Notes under the pieces: generated by a model | Databases searched by the model: none | What the model saw: the letters and a program-made list of their open reading frames with translations, nothing else | Told to the model about the DNA's origin: nothing | Assembly (NCBI GenBank): GCA_945878495.1 | Contig: CAMCTP010000026.1 | Span: forward strand, 1 to 12,269 | Length of the DNA: 12,269 nt | Direction of reading: 5' to 3' | Source: Rickettsia typhi | GTDB lineage: Bacteria > Pseudomonadota > Alphaproteobacteria > Rickettsiales > Deianiraeaceae | Made by a program: the position numbers and the translations under genes | In this document: positions 5,775-12,269 of the stretch, in pieces | How positions within the stretch are numbered: the stretch's first letter is position 1 | How the letters are laid out: every line of letters begins with the position of its first letter

Positions 5775-7694
5775 ATGAAGCTTATTAAGATAAGTAGAGA
5801 TAGACTTCAGAGATCTCTTTCTCATGGATATTTCAAAAAAATTTCAAATAGCTCTAATTCTTCTCTAACGCAGTCAGACTATAAGTCAATTATAGATAAG
5901 CTAGATATAGCAAATCAGGAACATGCTGGATCCGTAGATGCTATATTTTCATTATTGATTAAAAAGAATCGAGATATAGAAAACAATGCTAAATTTCGAA
6001 ATATTAGGAATGGAATTAACGCCGAAATATTTAAAATGGGCGGTGAATACGATAAGAAGTTAATACAATGTGTCAAAACAAATGCCAAAGATATAAAAGC
6101 CGAAATGTTTGCTTTGGTACAAAAGTTTTACAATTCGGGCTATAAAATAATTGCTTACGACATCATGCGTCAATTAAGTATTTTATCAGAATGGATGGAT
6201 GATGCCATAAATGAGAAAGATGCTGATAAAAATAAACATAAAATAAAAGAGATTTTTAGCCCAGATTCCGACTTTCATAAATCTTTTCTTTATCTTAATA
6301 AGATTAAAAGTTTGCTTCAGAAAACAAGTTTGAAAGATGAGCTTGCAAAATTTAGTACAGAAATACATACGAATGAGAAAAAACAAGTTGTTGACATAGA
6401 AAAGTGCATCAAAGCTGCCGATGCTGGCTCTGCTGTTGGTTCTTTTTTTGGCTTATGTGTCGATAAAGGTAGTAAAATTATAAATAATTATGTGTCGGAT
6501 ACCATTATTGGAAGGGATTATGATACATTAAAGGAGCAAAACCCACTTAGTATAATATCTAAAATAAAAGATAGCTTTATCGAAGTAGATAAAAAATGCA
6601 ACATTACTAGAGAAGCAAATGGTAAGGTTGGAATTTTTGACATCAACAATAAAAACTCCACTCAGACCTATGTAAAAGATAAGCAAAAAAGATTTAATGA
6701 CTTCAAAACAATGTTGTTGAATATTTTTGAGAACAAGGAAAAATATGATGTAGAAAAATATCAGCTAAACAACAAGTCGACAGATTTTTTCTTTGAAACA
6801 ATACCAAGCAATTATAAAGATGCTATTAAGTGGGGGGTGGAAAATAATGCGGAAAATATTATAAAGTTATTCAAAGCTGTTGTAACTGAGGGCGGAATGA
6901 AGGATCTCAATTATCGTAAATGTGAAAACATAGCAAATAAAATAGGTCTAAATGATTTAATTAATAATTTAATATACAATTTTAATCAAATTCCTGAATA
7001 TGAACCAGCAAAGATTAAAGATTGTTTGGACATTTTTATTAAAAAATTTAATGATAAAATTAATCGCAAGGAAGAATATTTTAAAAAACATGGGGGTCGA
7101 TTTTTTCTTAAAAAACATAAAGGCTTTAATGCTCTTTCAGAGGGAATAAAGAAAATTACTGGTGGAATGTCTAGTGGGTTTGATTTTATCACCAAACCTG
7201 AAAGTCTAGTAATCCAAATTTCAAGTAGCTTTGAAAAATGGCATGATAAACAAGTTGCAGATTTAACAAAAGATAAGAAATTTCTTAAACAAATTGCGAG
7301 TCGTAAAGATTACGGTGAACACATAGATTCATCTCGGCTTATTGAAAATTTAAGCCCGAAGGATATAGAAAATATGAAAAAATATGCTGCACCTCGGATG
7401 TTTGCAAGAAGTATAAAAGAAAATCAGTTTATTAGACAGGCTAAACTTGATGCTGAAAGGCAAAAAATGTTCCGTGATTACAGACTTGCCAATGATTCTA
7501 AGGGAAATGTATACTATCCTCCTGAAGGTACAAATTACCCAACTTTCTATCAACAAAGCCCATATCCTCTTCAGGGTATTTATCCTCAACAACCAATGCT
7601 TTCGGACGCTGATATTAAAAGAATTGCCGATGCGATTTGTCGTAGAAGGATTGCGGAAGGCACGACTCCAGGAGGATTTAAGTTTCTTCGTTGA
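5775..7694 (+). CDS. Uncharacterised 639-residue charged protein, possible secreted effector
   Basis: I do not recognise this protein. It has no signal peptide and no convincing membrane segment, and is Lys/Asp/Asn/Ile-rich and mostly helical in character. A small hydrophobic patch (about 214-226, AADAGSAVGSFFG) is too short and polar to be a clear membrane span. A basic patch lies at about 422-445. Near the C-terminus, residues 588-608 form a Pro/Tyr/Gln-rich linker (YPTFYQQSPYPLQGIYPQQP). A short helix follows (LSDADIKRIADAICRRR), then a tail ending GFKFLR, so the last 25 residues carry a net positive charge. The coding frame is clearly real: it is long, has its own promoter and terminator context, and shows the same AT-biased codon use as neighbours. 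The charged C-terminus and the T4SS genes nearby are compatible with a secreted substrate, but that is inference only. Confidence 0.85.
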   Translation: MKLIKISRDRLQRSLSHGYFKKISNSSNSSLTQSDYKSIIDKLDIANQEHAGSVDAIFSLLIKKNRDIENNAKFRNIRNGINAEIFKMGGEYDKKLIQCVKTNAKDIKAEMFALVQKFYNSGYKIIAYDIMRQLSILSEWMDDAINEKDADKNKHKIKEIFSPDSDFHKSFLYLNKIKSLLQKTSLKDELAKFSTEIHTNEKKQVVDIEKCIKAADAGSAVGSFFGLCVDKGSKIINNYVSDTIIGRDYDTLKEQNPLSIISKIKDSFIEVDKKCNITREANGKVGIFDINNKNSTQTYVKDKQKRFNDFKTMLLNIFENKEKYDVEKYQLNNKSTDFFFETIPSNYKDAIKWGVENNAENIIKLFKAVVTEGGMKDLNYRKCENIANKIGLNDLINNLIYNFNQIPEYEPAKIKDCLDIFIKKFNDKINRKEEYFKKHGGRFFLKKHKGFNALSEGIKKITGGMSSGFDFITKPESLVIQISSSFEKWHDKQVADLTKDKKFLKQIASRKDYGEHIDSSRLIENLSPKDIENMKKYAAPRMFARSIKENQFIRQAKLDAERQKMFRDYRLANDSKGNVYYPPEGTNYPTFYQQSPYPLQGIYPQQPMLSDADIKRIADAICRRRIAEGTTPGGFKFLR

Positions 7695-7717
7695 TAATCT
7701 TAAAATATCAATAATGC

Positions 7718-7745
7718 TTGCAAATTATAATATATACTTTATTGT
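7718..7745 (+). promoter_or_regulatory. Candidate promoter for the skp-lpxD operon
   Basis: TTGCAA (7718-7723), a 16-base spacer and TATTGT (7740-7745) precede the skp ATG, with the -35 ending 45 bases before it. Within the same stretch are TATAAT (7726-7731) and TATACT (7733-7738), which have no good -35 partner but could serve as alternative -10 boxes. Confidence 0.4.
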
Positions 7746-7768
7746 GGAGAATAAAAATTTTTTATTTT

Positions 7769-8338
7769 ATGAAAACATTAATCGTAATTTCACTTTTTAG
7801 CTTATTTTTAGTGTCTGGCAATGCCTTTGCTAATGATACAAAGATTGCAATTATCGATGTAAAAGATGTTGAGTCGGGTAGTAAAAAAGTGCAAAATTTC
7901 AGAAAAGAGATTGAAAAAAAACAGTCTAAATATCAAGATGAAATAAAAAAACTTGAGGAAAAAATACAGAAAGATGCAAATTCTTTAAAAGAAAAATCCA
8001 GCACACTTTCTTCTGAGCAGTTAAAAAAAGAAGAGGCTAAGCTAAAAAAAGATATTGATAATTATTCCGCAAAAGCACAAAAATACAATGCTGTAATGGA
8101 GTTTGTAAAAGGGTACGGTGTGCAGGATTTGAATAAATGCCTGTGGGATTCAGTTTCATCATATGCAAAACAAGAAAAAATTGACCTTGTTATGCCTGCA
8201 TCTTCCGTTATGTATGTTTCTTCGAATGTGTTAAATATTACCAACGAGACTGTTAAATCTTTGGATTCTTCTTCTTGCAAAATAGATGCAGCATCTTATT
8301 TTAAGAAAGCTGAGAGCGATGCTGAAAAAATAAAATAA
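7769..8338 (+). CDS. skp: OmpH/Skp family periplasmic chaperone
   Basis: Skp is a periplasmic holdase that carries unfolded outer-membrane proteins to the Bam complex. The 189-residue protein has a signal peptide ending SGNAFA (16-21) before NDTK. KIAIIDVKDVESGS (25-38) is the family's first-strand motif (K-hydrophobic-A-hydrophobic-VD-hydrophobic-x-x-V). It is followed by a long Lys/Glu coiled coil (about 44-105) that forms the tentacle, and a return segment with IDLVMPASSVMYVS (138-151), matching the D-hydrophobic-V closing strand. A 17-residue longer reading upstream lacks a proper signal sequence, so the ATG at 7769 is preferred. A C-terminal extension beyond about residue 155, with Cys170, is additional. 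It is followed by lpxD after 15 bases, the standard neighbour in proteobacteria. Confidence 0.85.
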   Translation: MKTLIVISLFSLFLVSGNAFANDTKIAIIDVKDVESGSKKVQNFRKEIEKKQSKYQDEIKKLEEKIQKDANSLKEKSSTLSSEQLKKEEAKLKKDIDNYSAKAQKYNAVMEFVKGYGVQDLNKCLWDSVSSYAKQEKIDLVMPASSVMYVSSNVLNITNETVKSLDSSSCKIDAASYFKKAESDAEKIK

Positions 8339-8353
8339 TTTTAATAATTTGTA

Positions 8354-9460
8354 ATGGATGCAAGATTTTACCCAAGATCAAAAGATTCTTTTGATCTTTC
8401 TGTTTTACTAAATTCGGCCGATATAGATACATCTCTATTTTCAGACAGCATTCTTTCATTTCAAATTAAATCACTCGCATCGTTATTTGAAGGTGGCGAA
8501 GGAGATTTATCGTTTGTCGAAAATGTTAAATATCAATCACTGGTTGAATCAAGCTCGGCATCATTTGTTCTTTGTTCGAGAGAGTTTTTTGATAAAAATA
8601 CTCATATTGCTAACAAGCTTATACCATGCGATGATCCTTATGTTGGAATCGCAAAAATAGCAATGTTTATGTATGGCTATGTAAATAGACCTCATTTTGA
8701 GATATCTGAGTATGTAAAAAATGGAGGCTCTTTGGTTCATAGTAGAGCATTATTGGGTGAAAATGTTATGCTTGGATCTGGTGTTGTTGTTGGCGAAAAT
8801 GTTGAAATCGGCTCAAATGTTGTTATTATGAGTAATTCCTCCATAGGTAGGGGGTGTAAAATAGGTGATAATACAATCATATATGAAAATTCAAATATTA
8901 AATTTTCTTTTATTGGGCAAAATTGCATTATTCACCCATCATGCTCGATTGGGCAGGATGGATTTGGATTTGCACCTTGTAAAAAAACAAAAAAACTTTT
9001 TAAAATTACTCATCTTGGCAGGGTTTTGATTGGTGATGATGTTGAAATTAGAGCTGGTGTTTGCATAGACAGGGGATCATTCTCTGACACTGTTATTTCC
9101 GATGGCGTCAAAATAGACAATTTATCTCAAATTGGGCATAATGTAAAAATTGGGAAATCAACAGTTATAGCTGCTCAGTGCGGTATTGCCGGAAGTGCTG
9201 AAATAGGATTTGGATGCATGATAGGTGGTCAGGTTGGAATTGCCGGTCATATAAAAATCGGTAATCTTGTGCAAGTTGCTGGAAAATCAGGTGTCATAGG
9301 AGACATAGATGATGGCAAAAAAATTGGTGGTTATCCAGCTGTTGATTTTGGTCTTTGGAAGAGAGGAACTGCATTGCTATACTCTTTATGTGATATGAGA
9401 AAAAAGAAACTAAAGCTATCACCTTTGGCAAAATGGATAAGGTCATTTTTAGGGGTTTAA
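8354..9460 (+). CDS. lpxD: UDP-3-O-(3-hydroxyacyl)glucosamine N-acyltransferase
   Basis: LpxD adds the second 3-hydroxyacyl chain, from acyl-ACP, to UDP-3-O-acylglucosamine in lipid A synthesis, in the cytosol. The 368-residue length is a little above the usual 340. The N-terminal uridine-binding domain (about 36-110) contains GDLSFVENVKY (50-60). From about 125 on the sequence is built of left-handed beta-helix hexapeptides (repeats such as VVVGEN, VEIGSN, CKIGDN). GQDGFGFAP (200-208) and IDRGSFSDTVI (238-248) are diagnostic. IDNLSQIGHNVKIG (254-267) carries the catalytic histidine, H262. The helical C-terminus (about 335-368) is present. It sits between skp and a lipoprotein gene (7-base gap). 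fabZ and lpxA, the usual followers, are missing here. Confidence 0.96.
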   Translation: MDARFYPRSKDSFDLSVLLNSADIDTSLFSDSILSFQIKSLASLFEGGEGDLSFVENVKYQSLVESSSASFVLCSREFFDKNTHIANKLIPCDDPYVGIAKIAMFMYGYVNRPHFEISEYVKNGGSLVHSRALLGENVMLGSGVVVGENVEIGSNVVIMSNSSIGRGCKIGDNTIIYENSNIKFSFIGQNCIIHPSCSIGQDGFGFAPCKKTKKLFKITHLGRVLIGDDVEIRAGVCIDRGSFSDTVISDGVKIDNLSQIGHNVKIGKSTVIAAQCGIAGSAEIGFGCMIGGQVGIAGHIKIGNLVQVAGKSGVIGDIDDGKKIGGYPAVDFGLWKRGTALLYSLCDMRKKKLKLSPLAKWIRSFLGV

Positions 9461-9467
9461 ATATACG

Positions 9468-10844
9468 ATGAGACTTTTTGCCGCAATAATACTTATAGCG
9501 ATATTGTTTTCGTCTTGTGCTAATCACAAAACACAACCTTTTAATGCCGAGTATAATCCAATGATTAAATCTGTTGATTCTGATTTGCCATTTATAGTTA
9601 AAAATATCAACAGTCAATTTGATGATGTTTTATATTATAAATTAGCCAAGGATTATCAAAAAAATCAACGTGAAAATTTTGCAAAACTTCAGGCTGTTGT
9701 GAGAAATAAAATTCATGGTCGAAAAAATAAAAATTTTGATGCATTAAAAATAAAGGCATTGAGACGAATTGAAAATGAGATAAGATTAATTAAAGAGGCA
9801 AACAGTAAGATTTCAAAAGCTGCACCTATATCTTTGGGTGATAGGCCAGATGAGGAAGCCTTGAAGACTTCTGGATACGAATTTTATAGTCCAAAGATCA
9901 ATAAAATGAACTACATTTTTGAGATAGCTCACAAGAAATTTTCAGACTTAAGTCAGTCTTCTGATAGATTATTTGAGGAAATTTTGTCTAAAAACTTTCT
10001 TAAAACTTTGTTTGAACCAACCGAAACAGAGCTTGGTTTGTTTCATGAATCTGACAATAGAATGAATTTGTCTATTACGGCGAATTCAATATTTTTACTT
10101 TCAGCGCTGTATGATTTGGATAAAAATGAATATAATAAGATTATAAAATCGATACCAACGATAGTATTTTTCTATAAACTAAATGCAGATTATTTTGATA
10201 AAAATTCGATGTTGTTTTTTGAAAAACAATTTCCATTGATACATAACGGCTACTCTTTTGGTGGAAGTGGAATGTTCTCTGATAGTAAAGTTGGCGTTAA
10301 TTTCGCCAAGGAGCCGCATGATTGTACTGAGGCGATATCTTATATAATGGCTAAAGATGTTGGCGTTGAGGAAAAAATGGCTTGTGGGTCATATTTTTCA
10401 ACATACGATTTTCTAAATCTTTACAGAATAAAAAAAATAAAAGCTACTGATGTTGGATATGAATTTTTGATTAATAGATCGCAGTATTATTATTTAAATA
10501 GATATTTTGATATTTTGGATATCTCAGACATAGGGCTCGAAGGTTTAAAAAAAGGAGATATTTTGCTGTGGAGAGTCGGTGTAAAAAATATTTTATCAAA
10601 GACTCTCGGTGAATCTGGGCATACTGTAGTTTATCTTGGTAATGATGGAGATCGTATTTATGGTTTGCAGCATGGAAGGCAGATAGAAGATTTTGGTTTT
10701 TCCGGTTATGGAATTGCGGTTTATTCTTATAAAAAATTAACAAATAGCGACAAAATTTTTACCATGGTTATTAGAAAAAAACAGAACATAAAATCAATTA
10801 AGGAGGTTGACGAGTATTACGATAAGCTGAATAAATGCAAATAA
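9468..10844 (+). CDS. Lipoprotein with a diverged NlpC/P60-like (papain-fold) C-terminal region
   Basis: The 458-residue product starts with a lipoprotein signal, MRLFAAIILIAILFSSC, predicting lipidation at Cys17. Residues 55-115 are Lys/Glu-rich and probably helical, and no family was recognised for residues 20-260. The C-terminal part looks like a papain-fold hydrolase. HDCTEAISYIM (284-294) resembles the DC-(S/T)-x-hydrophobic-hydrophobic nucleophile motif (Cys286). GLKKGDILLWR (359-369) resembles the L-x-x-GD-hydrophobic-hydrophobic strand. SGHTVVYLGNDG (383-394) resembles the H-hydrophobic-hydrophobic-hydrophobic-Y-hydrophobic-G strand, with His385 as the second catalytic residue, and His402 is a possible third. 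Such enzymes often cut peptidoglycan stem peptides. The Cys-His spacing (about 100) is longer than usual, implying an insert. It lies between lpxD (7 bases) and a ZnuA-like gene that it overlaps by 10 bases. AGGGG (9451-9455) is a possible distant ribosome binding site. Confidence 0.72.
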   Translation: MRLFAAIILIAILFSSCANHKTQPFNAEYNPMIKSVDSDLPFIVKNINSQFDDVLYYKLAKDYQKNQRENFAKLQAVVRNKIHGRKNKNFDALKIKALRRIENEIRLIKEANSKISKAAPISLGDRPDEEALKTSGYEFYSPKINKMNYIFEIAHKKFSDLSQSSDRLFEEILSKNFLKTLFEPTETELGLFHESDNRMNLSITANSIFLLSALYDLDKNEYNKIIKSIPTIVFFYKLNADYFDKNSMLFFEKQFPLIHNGYSFGGSGMFSDSKVGVNFAKEPHDCTEAISYIMAKDVGVEEKMACGSYFSTYDFLNLYRIKKIKATDVGYEFLINRSQYYYLNRYFDILDISDIGLEGLKKGDILLWRVGVKNILSKTLGESGHTVVYLGNDGDRIYGLQHGRQIEDFGFSGYGIAVYSYKKLTNSDKIFTMVIRKKQNIKSIKEVDEYYDKLNKCK

Positions 10845-11644
10845 AATATGCGATTTTGATATTATTTCTTACGTCTAGGCTTGGATATTCTTACGCAGCT
10901 GAGCAAAAAGTTGCAGTTGGCTCTAGGTTTGCTGATTTTATTATGTTCGATCTCTTTGAAGATAGCTTTAAGGTTGGCAAAATTTATAATGAAAATAAAA
11001 GCCATGATCACGAATCTACCGGTCTTTTACCGAATGATGTAAAATTATTGAGAAATGCAGATTTGCTGATAGTTAATTCTTCCGACAAGAGTATTGAAAA
11101 AATGTATCATAAAAACATCATAACACTTTGGGATGGTGATTATGAGGATCATTTTTGGATGGATAAAAAAAATACAGAAGAGTCTTATTTAAGGGTTTTT
11201 AACGCAATTTGTTCACCTAAAAATACCCATGAAATATGCATTTCTGCGAAAAATAAAATACAAAAAATAAAATCTATGAGCCGTGGATTAAAAATTAATG
11301 ATAGCGTGAAAATTTTTACATCACATAAATTTTCCAAAGATTTAGATATTTTATTGGATAGCGGAGGCGCATTCTTCTCTCACTTTGGAGATTTAAATAT
11401 GAAGATTGTAAAAAAAGCTTCTAGATATAAGAATATTTGCATCTTGGTTGACAAAAATTCTGATATAGATAAAATGAGCATTTTATCCAAAAAGTTGACC
11501 GGAAATGTTAAATTTTCACACATTGATGCAGATGGGGCATTCTTTAAGGAGAAAATTTCCGGATCCACAAACCCAACTCTCGATTCAATCTATTCAGAAT
11601 ACTATCGATCTTTGGAGAAATCTATCAATGAATGCTTTGTTTGA
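10835..11644 (+). CDS. Diverged ZnuA-like periplasmic metal-binding protein
   Basis: The 269-residue product has a signal peptide (1-21, ending SYA). It matches the cluster A-I metal solute-binding family in order. SHDHESTGLLPNDVKLLRNADLLIV (56-80) follows the H-x-x-x-x-P-x-D-x-x-x-L-x-x-AD-L pattern, with His59. DYEDHFWMD (102-110) follows the DPH-x-W-(L/M)D pattern, with His106. FTSHKF with a downstream GGAFFSHFGDL (161-187) follows the H-x-x-F-x-Y-x-x-x-x-(Y/F)G-hydrophobic pattern, with His164. DADGAF (231-236) may supply the last acidic ligand. It is shorter than typical members and lacks a His-rich loop. The ATG lies inside the end of the preceding gene (overlap of 10 bases) and directly follows an in-frame stop, so the start is fixed. 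No permease or ATPase gene is adjacent. Zinc or manganese capture is inferred. Confidence 0.65.
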   Translation: MQIKYAILILFLTSRLGYSYAAEQKVAVGSRFADFIMFDLFEDSFKVGKIYNENKSHDHESTGLLPNDVKLLRNADLLIVNSSDKSIEKMYHKNIITLWDGDYEDHFWMDKKNTEESYLRVFNAICSPKNTHEICISAKNKIQKIKSMSRGLKINDSVKIFTSHKFSKDLDILLDSGGAFFSHFGDLNMKIVKKASRYKNICILVDKNSDIDKMSILSKKLTGNVKFSHIDADGAFFKEKISGSTNPTLDSIYSEYYRSLEKSINECFV

Positions 11645-11703
11645 TTTGTTTTTACTGCACAATTTTCAACTGCTACGAGAGAATTACTTTTATATTTTTG
11701 TGA

Positions 11704-12057
11704 TTAAAAATCAAAAATAAGTGGTTTTTTAATAAAAGATTTAACGATTGAAATTTTAAATGCGATATTAAAATTTTGATATTTTTGGTTGCTAAGAAGA
11801 AATATTTCTGCACTTCGCTTTATGCGGTTTATTTGATTTCGCTGTACCAGATTCTCAATTTCATTCATTGTATAATTGACTCCAATTCTTGTTTTTACTT
11901 CGCAGAATATTATTGTATTTGTCGTTCTTAATATGAGGTCTATTTCCCCGAATTTCGATTTGTGGCGGACTTTAATCGGTATTGCGAGCTGTGTAATGAA
12001 GAACCAAAAACATGTAAAATATTCTCCAATTACGCCAGTGATGTGATTTTTATTCAT
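11704..12057 (-). CDS. yraN: YraN/UPF0102 family protein (PD-(D/E)XK nuclease fold)
   Basis: The family has a restriction-endonuclease-like (Holliday-junction-resolvase-type) fold; its biochemical role is largely unsettled. The 117-residue product shows TGVIGEYFTCFWFF at the N-terminus (the G-x-x-GE-x-x-A block). GEIDLILR follows (about 37-44), with Asp of the PD motif. FCEVKTR (about 51-57) gives the ExK. A basic helix (QINRIKRSAEIFL) and a FNIAFKISIV strand complete the fold. The core acidic residues and lysine all appear present. The ATG at 12057 is chosen because it aligns with the family start and overlaps the ABC exporter gene by only 8 bases; another ATG at 12075 would overlap by 26. 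The gene is shifted against an exporter rather than its common neighbours, and ends convergent to the ZnuA-like gene. Confidence 0.88.
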   Translation of the reverse strand: MNKNHITGVIGEYFTCFWFFITQLAIPIKVRHKSKFGEIDLILRTTNTIIFCEVKTRIGVNYTMNEIENLVQRNQINRIKRSAEIFLLSNQKYQNFNIAFKISIVKSFIKKPLIFDF

Positions 12058-12269
12058 GGTGGATAATTTTAGCATTTTGATCGATCATGTTGCTGTAGAA
12101 GCCATCTTTGTTCTCTGTCAAACATTTAGGCGATCCATCTTCAACAATTTCGCCATTCTTCATTACTATAATTCTATCCATAAATGCTACACTTGATATT
12201 TTGTGAGCTATTACAATAACTGTTTTCTCTTTGCAGTGAGTTTGGATCACCTCTTTTATTGCAATTTCA
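12050..12269 (-). CDS. ABC exporter ATPase, C-terminal fragment (window edge)
   Basis: The reverse complement is open from the right edge (first full codon at 12268) to a TAA at 12052-12050, giving 72 residues of the C-terminus. KTVIVIAHKISSV is the beta-strand plus H-loop of ABC ATPases (His switch). FMDRIIVMKNGEIVEDGSPKCL then matches the DRI-hydrophobic-V-hydrophobic-x-x-G-x-hydrophobic-(V/E)E-x-G-x-x-x-x-L end of ABCB/MsbA-type exporters. GFYSNMID corresponds to the Y-x-x-hydrophobic segment. The Walker A, Walker B and membrane parts lie outside the window. The gene overlaps yraN by 8 bases, so the two are probably cotranscribed. Substrate cannot be told; lipid A flipping (MsbA) is one option. 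It is truncated by the window edge, not broken. Confidence 0.9.
   Translation of the reverse strand, partial: EIAIKEVIQTHCKEKTVIVIAHKISSVAFMDRIIVMKNGEIVEDGSPKCLTENKDGFYSNMIDQNAKIIHHE

Noticed and set aside
7718..7768. An earlier ATG for skp at 7718.
   Set aside because: It would put 17 residues before a clean signal peptide and would run through the promoter candidate.
7447..7800. A 117-codon plus-strand frame across the end of the 639-residue gene and the start of skp.
   Set aside because: It overlaps two better-supported genes in other frames and shows no recognisable protein pattern.
10800..10807. A strong Shine-Dalgarno-like AAGGAGGT before the ZnuA-like gene.
   Set aside because: It is 28 bases from the ATG, and stop codons fill the frame in between; it is coding sequence for Lys-Glu-Val of the lipoprotein, so probably chance.
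11694..11717. Imperfect inverted repeat around TGATT-AAA-AATCA between the ZnuA-like gene and yraN as a bidirectional terminator.
   Set aside because: The stem is only 5 A/T-rich pairs, with a bulge, and overlaps the yraN stop; too weak to call.

Overview
The window comes from a strongly AT-rich alphaproteobacterium, most likely an obligate intracellular member of the Rickettsiales or a similar host-associated lineage. Several features point that way: short intergenic gaps, almost no Shine-Dalgarno sites, dispersed VirB-type type IV secretion (T4SS) genes, a lone HK97/gene-transfer-agent-type prohead protease, and an alphaproteobacterial-type L28 with a long C-terminal tail. Lipid A/Kdo enzymes (WaaA, LpxD) and Skp are present, so the cell makes lipopolysaccharide and differs from the Anaplasmataceae, which lack it. 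This placement is an inference from gene content; no 16S rRNA or other marker is in the window.

Layout: (1) 1-352, the 5' end of sucC (minus) diverges from waaA. (2) 353-1896, waaA (plus) converges with rpsT (minus). (3) 1945-4197, a minus-strand pair (VirB2-like pilin followed by an FtsB/DivIC-like protein), a plus-strand orphan prohead protease, and a minus-strand VirB9. (4) 4256-5691, an LPP20-type lipoprotein, then rpmB with a clear intrinsic terminator. (5) 5775-7694, an unrecognised 639-residue soluble protein behind a good sigma-70-type promoter. (6) 7769-11644, an apparent operon skp-lpxD-lipoprotein-ZnuA-like; the third gene carries a diverged papain/NlpC-like region and overlaps the fourth by 10 bases. 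(7) 11704-12269, minus strand: a YraN family nuclease-fold protein overlapping the 3' end of an ABC exporter gene that runs off the right edge.

The common theme is the cell envelope: Kdo transfer, lipid A acylation, outer-membrane protein chaperoning, two lipoproteins, a division-type coiled-coil protein, an ABC exporter and two T4SS parts. Housekeeping translation and TCA genes are mixed in. The best candidates for something undescribed are the 639-residue protein (possible secreted effector) and the lipoprotein/ZnuA-like pair that replaces the fabZ-lpxA genes usually found after lpxD. A recurrent promoter layout, with a TTGAC-like box 42-48 bases before the start codon, is seen at about eight genes and implies very short mRNA leaders.

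No rRNA, tRNA, CRISPR array, insertion sequence or long repeat was seen. No gene-free stretch reaches 300 bases; the longest (5614-5774) holds a terminator and a promoter.
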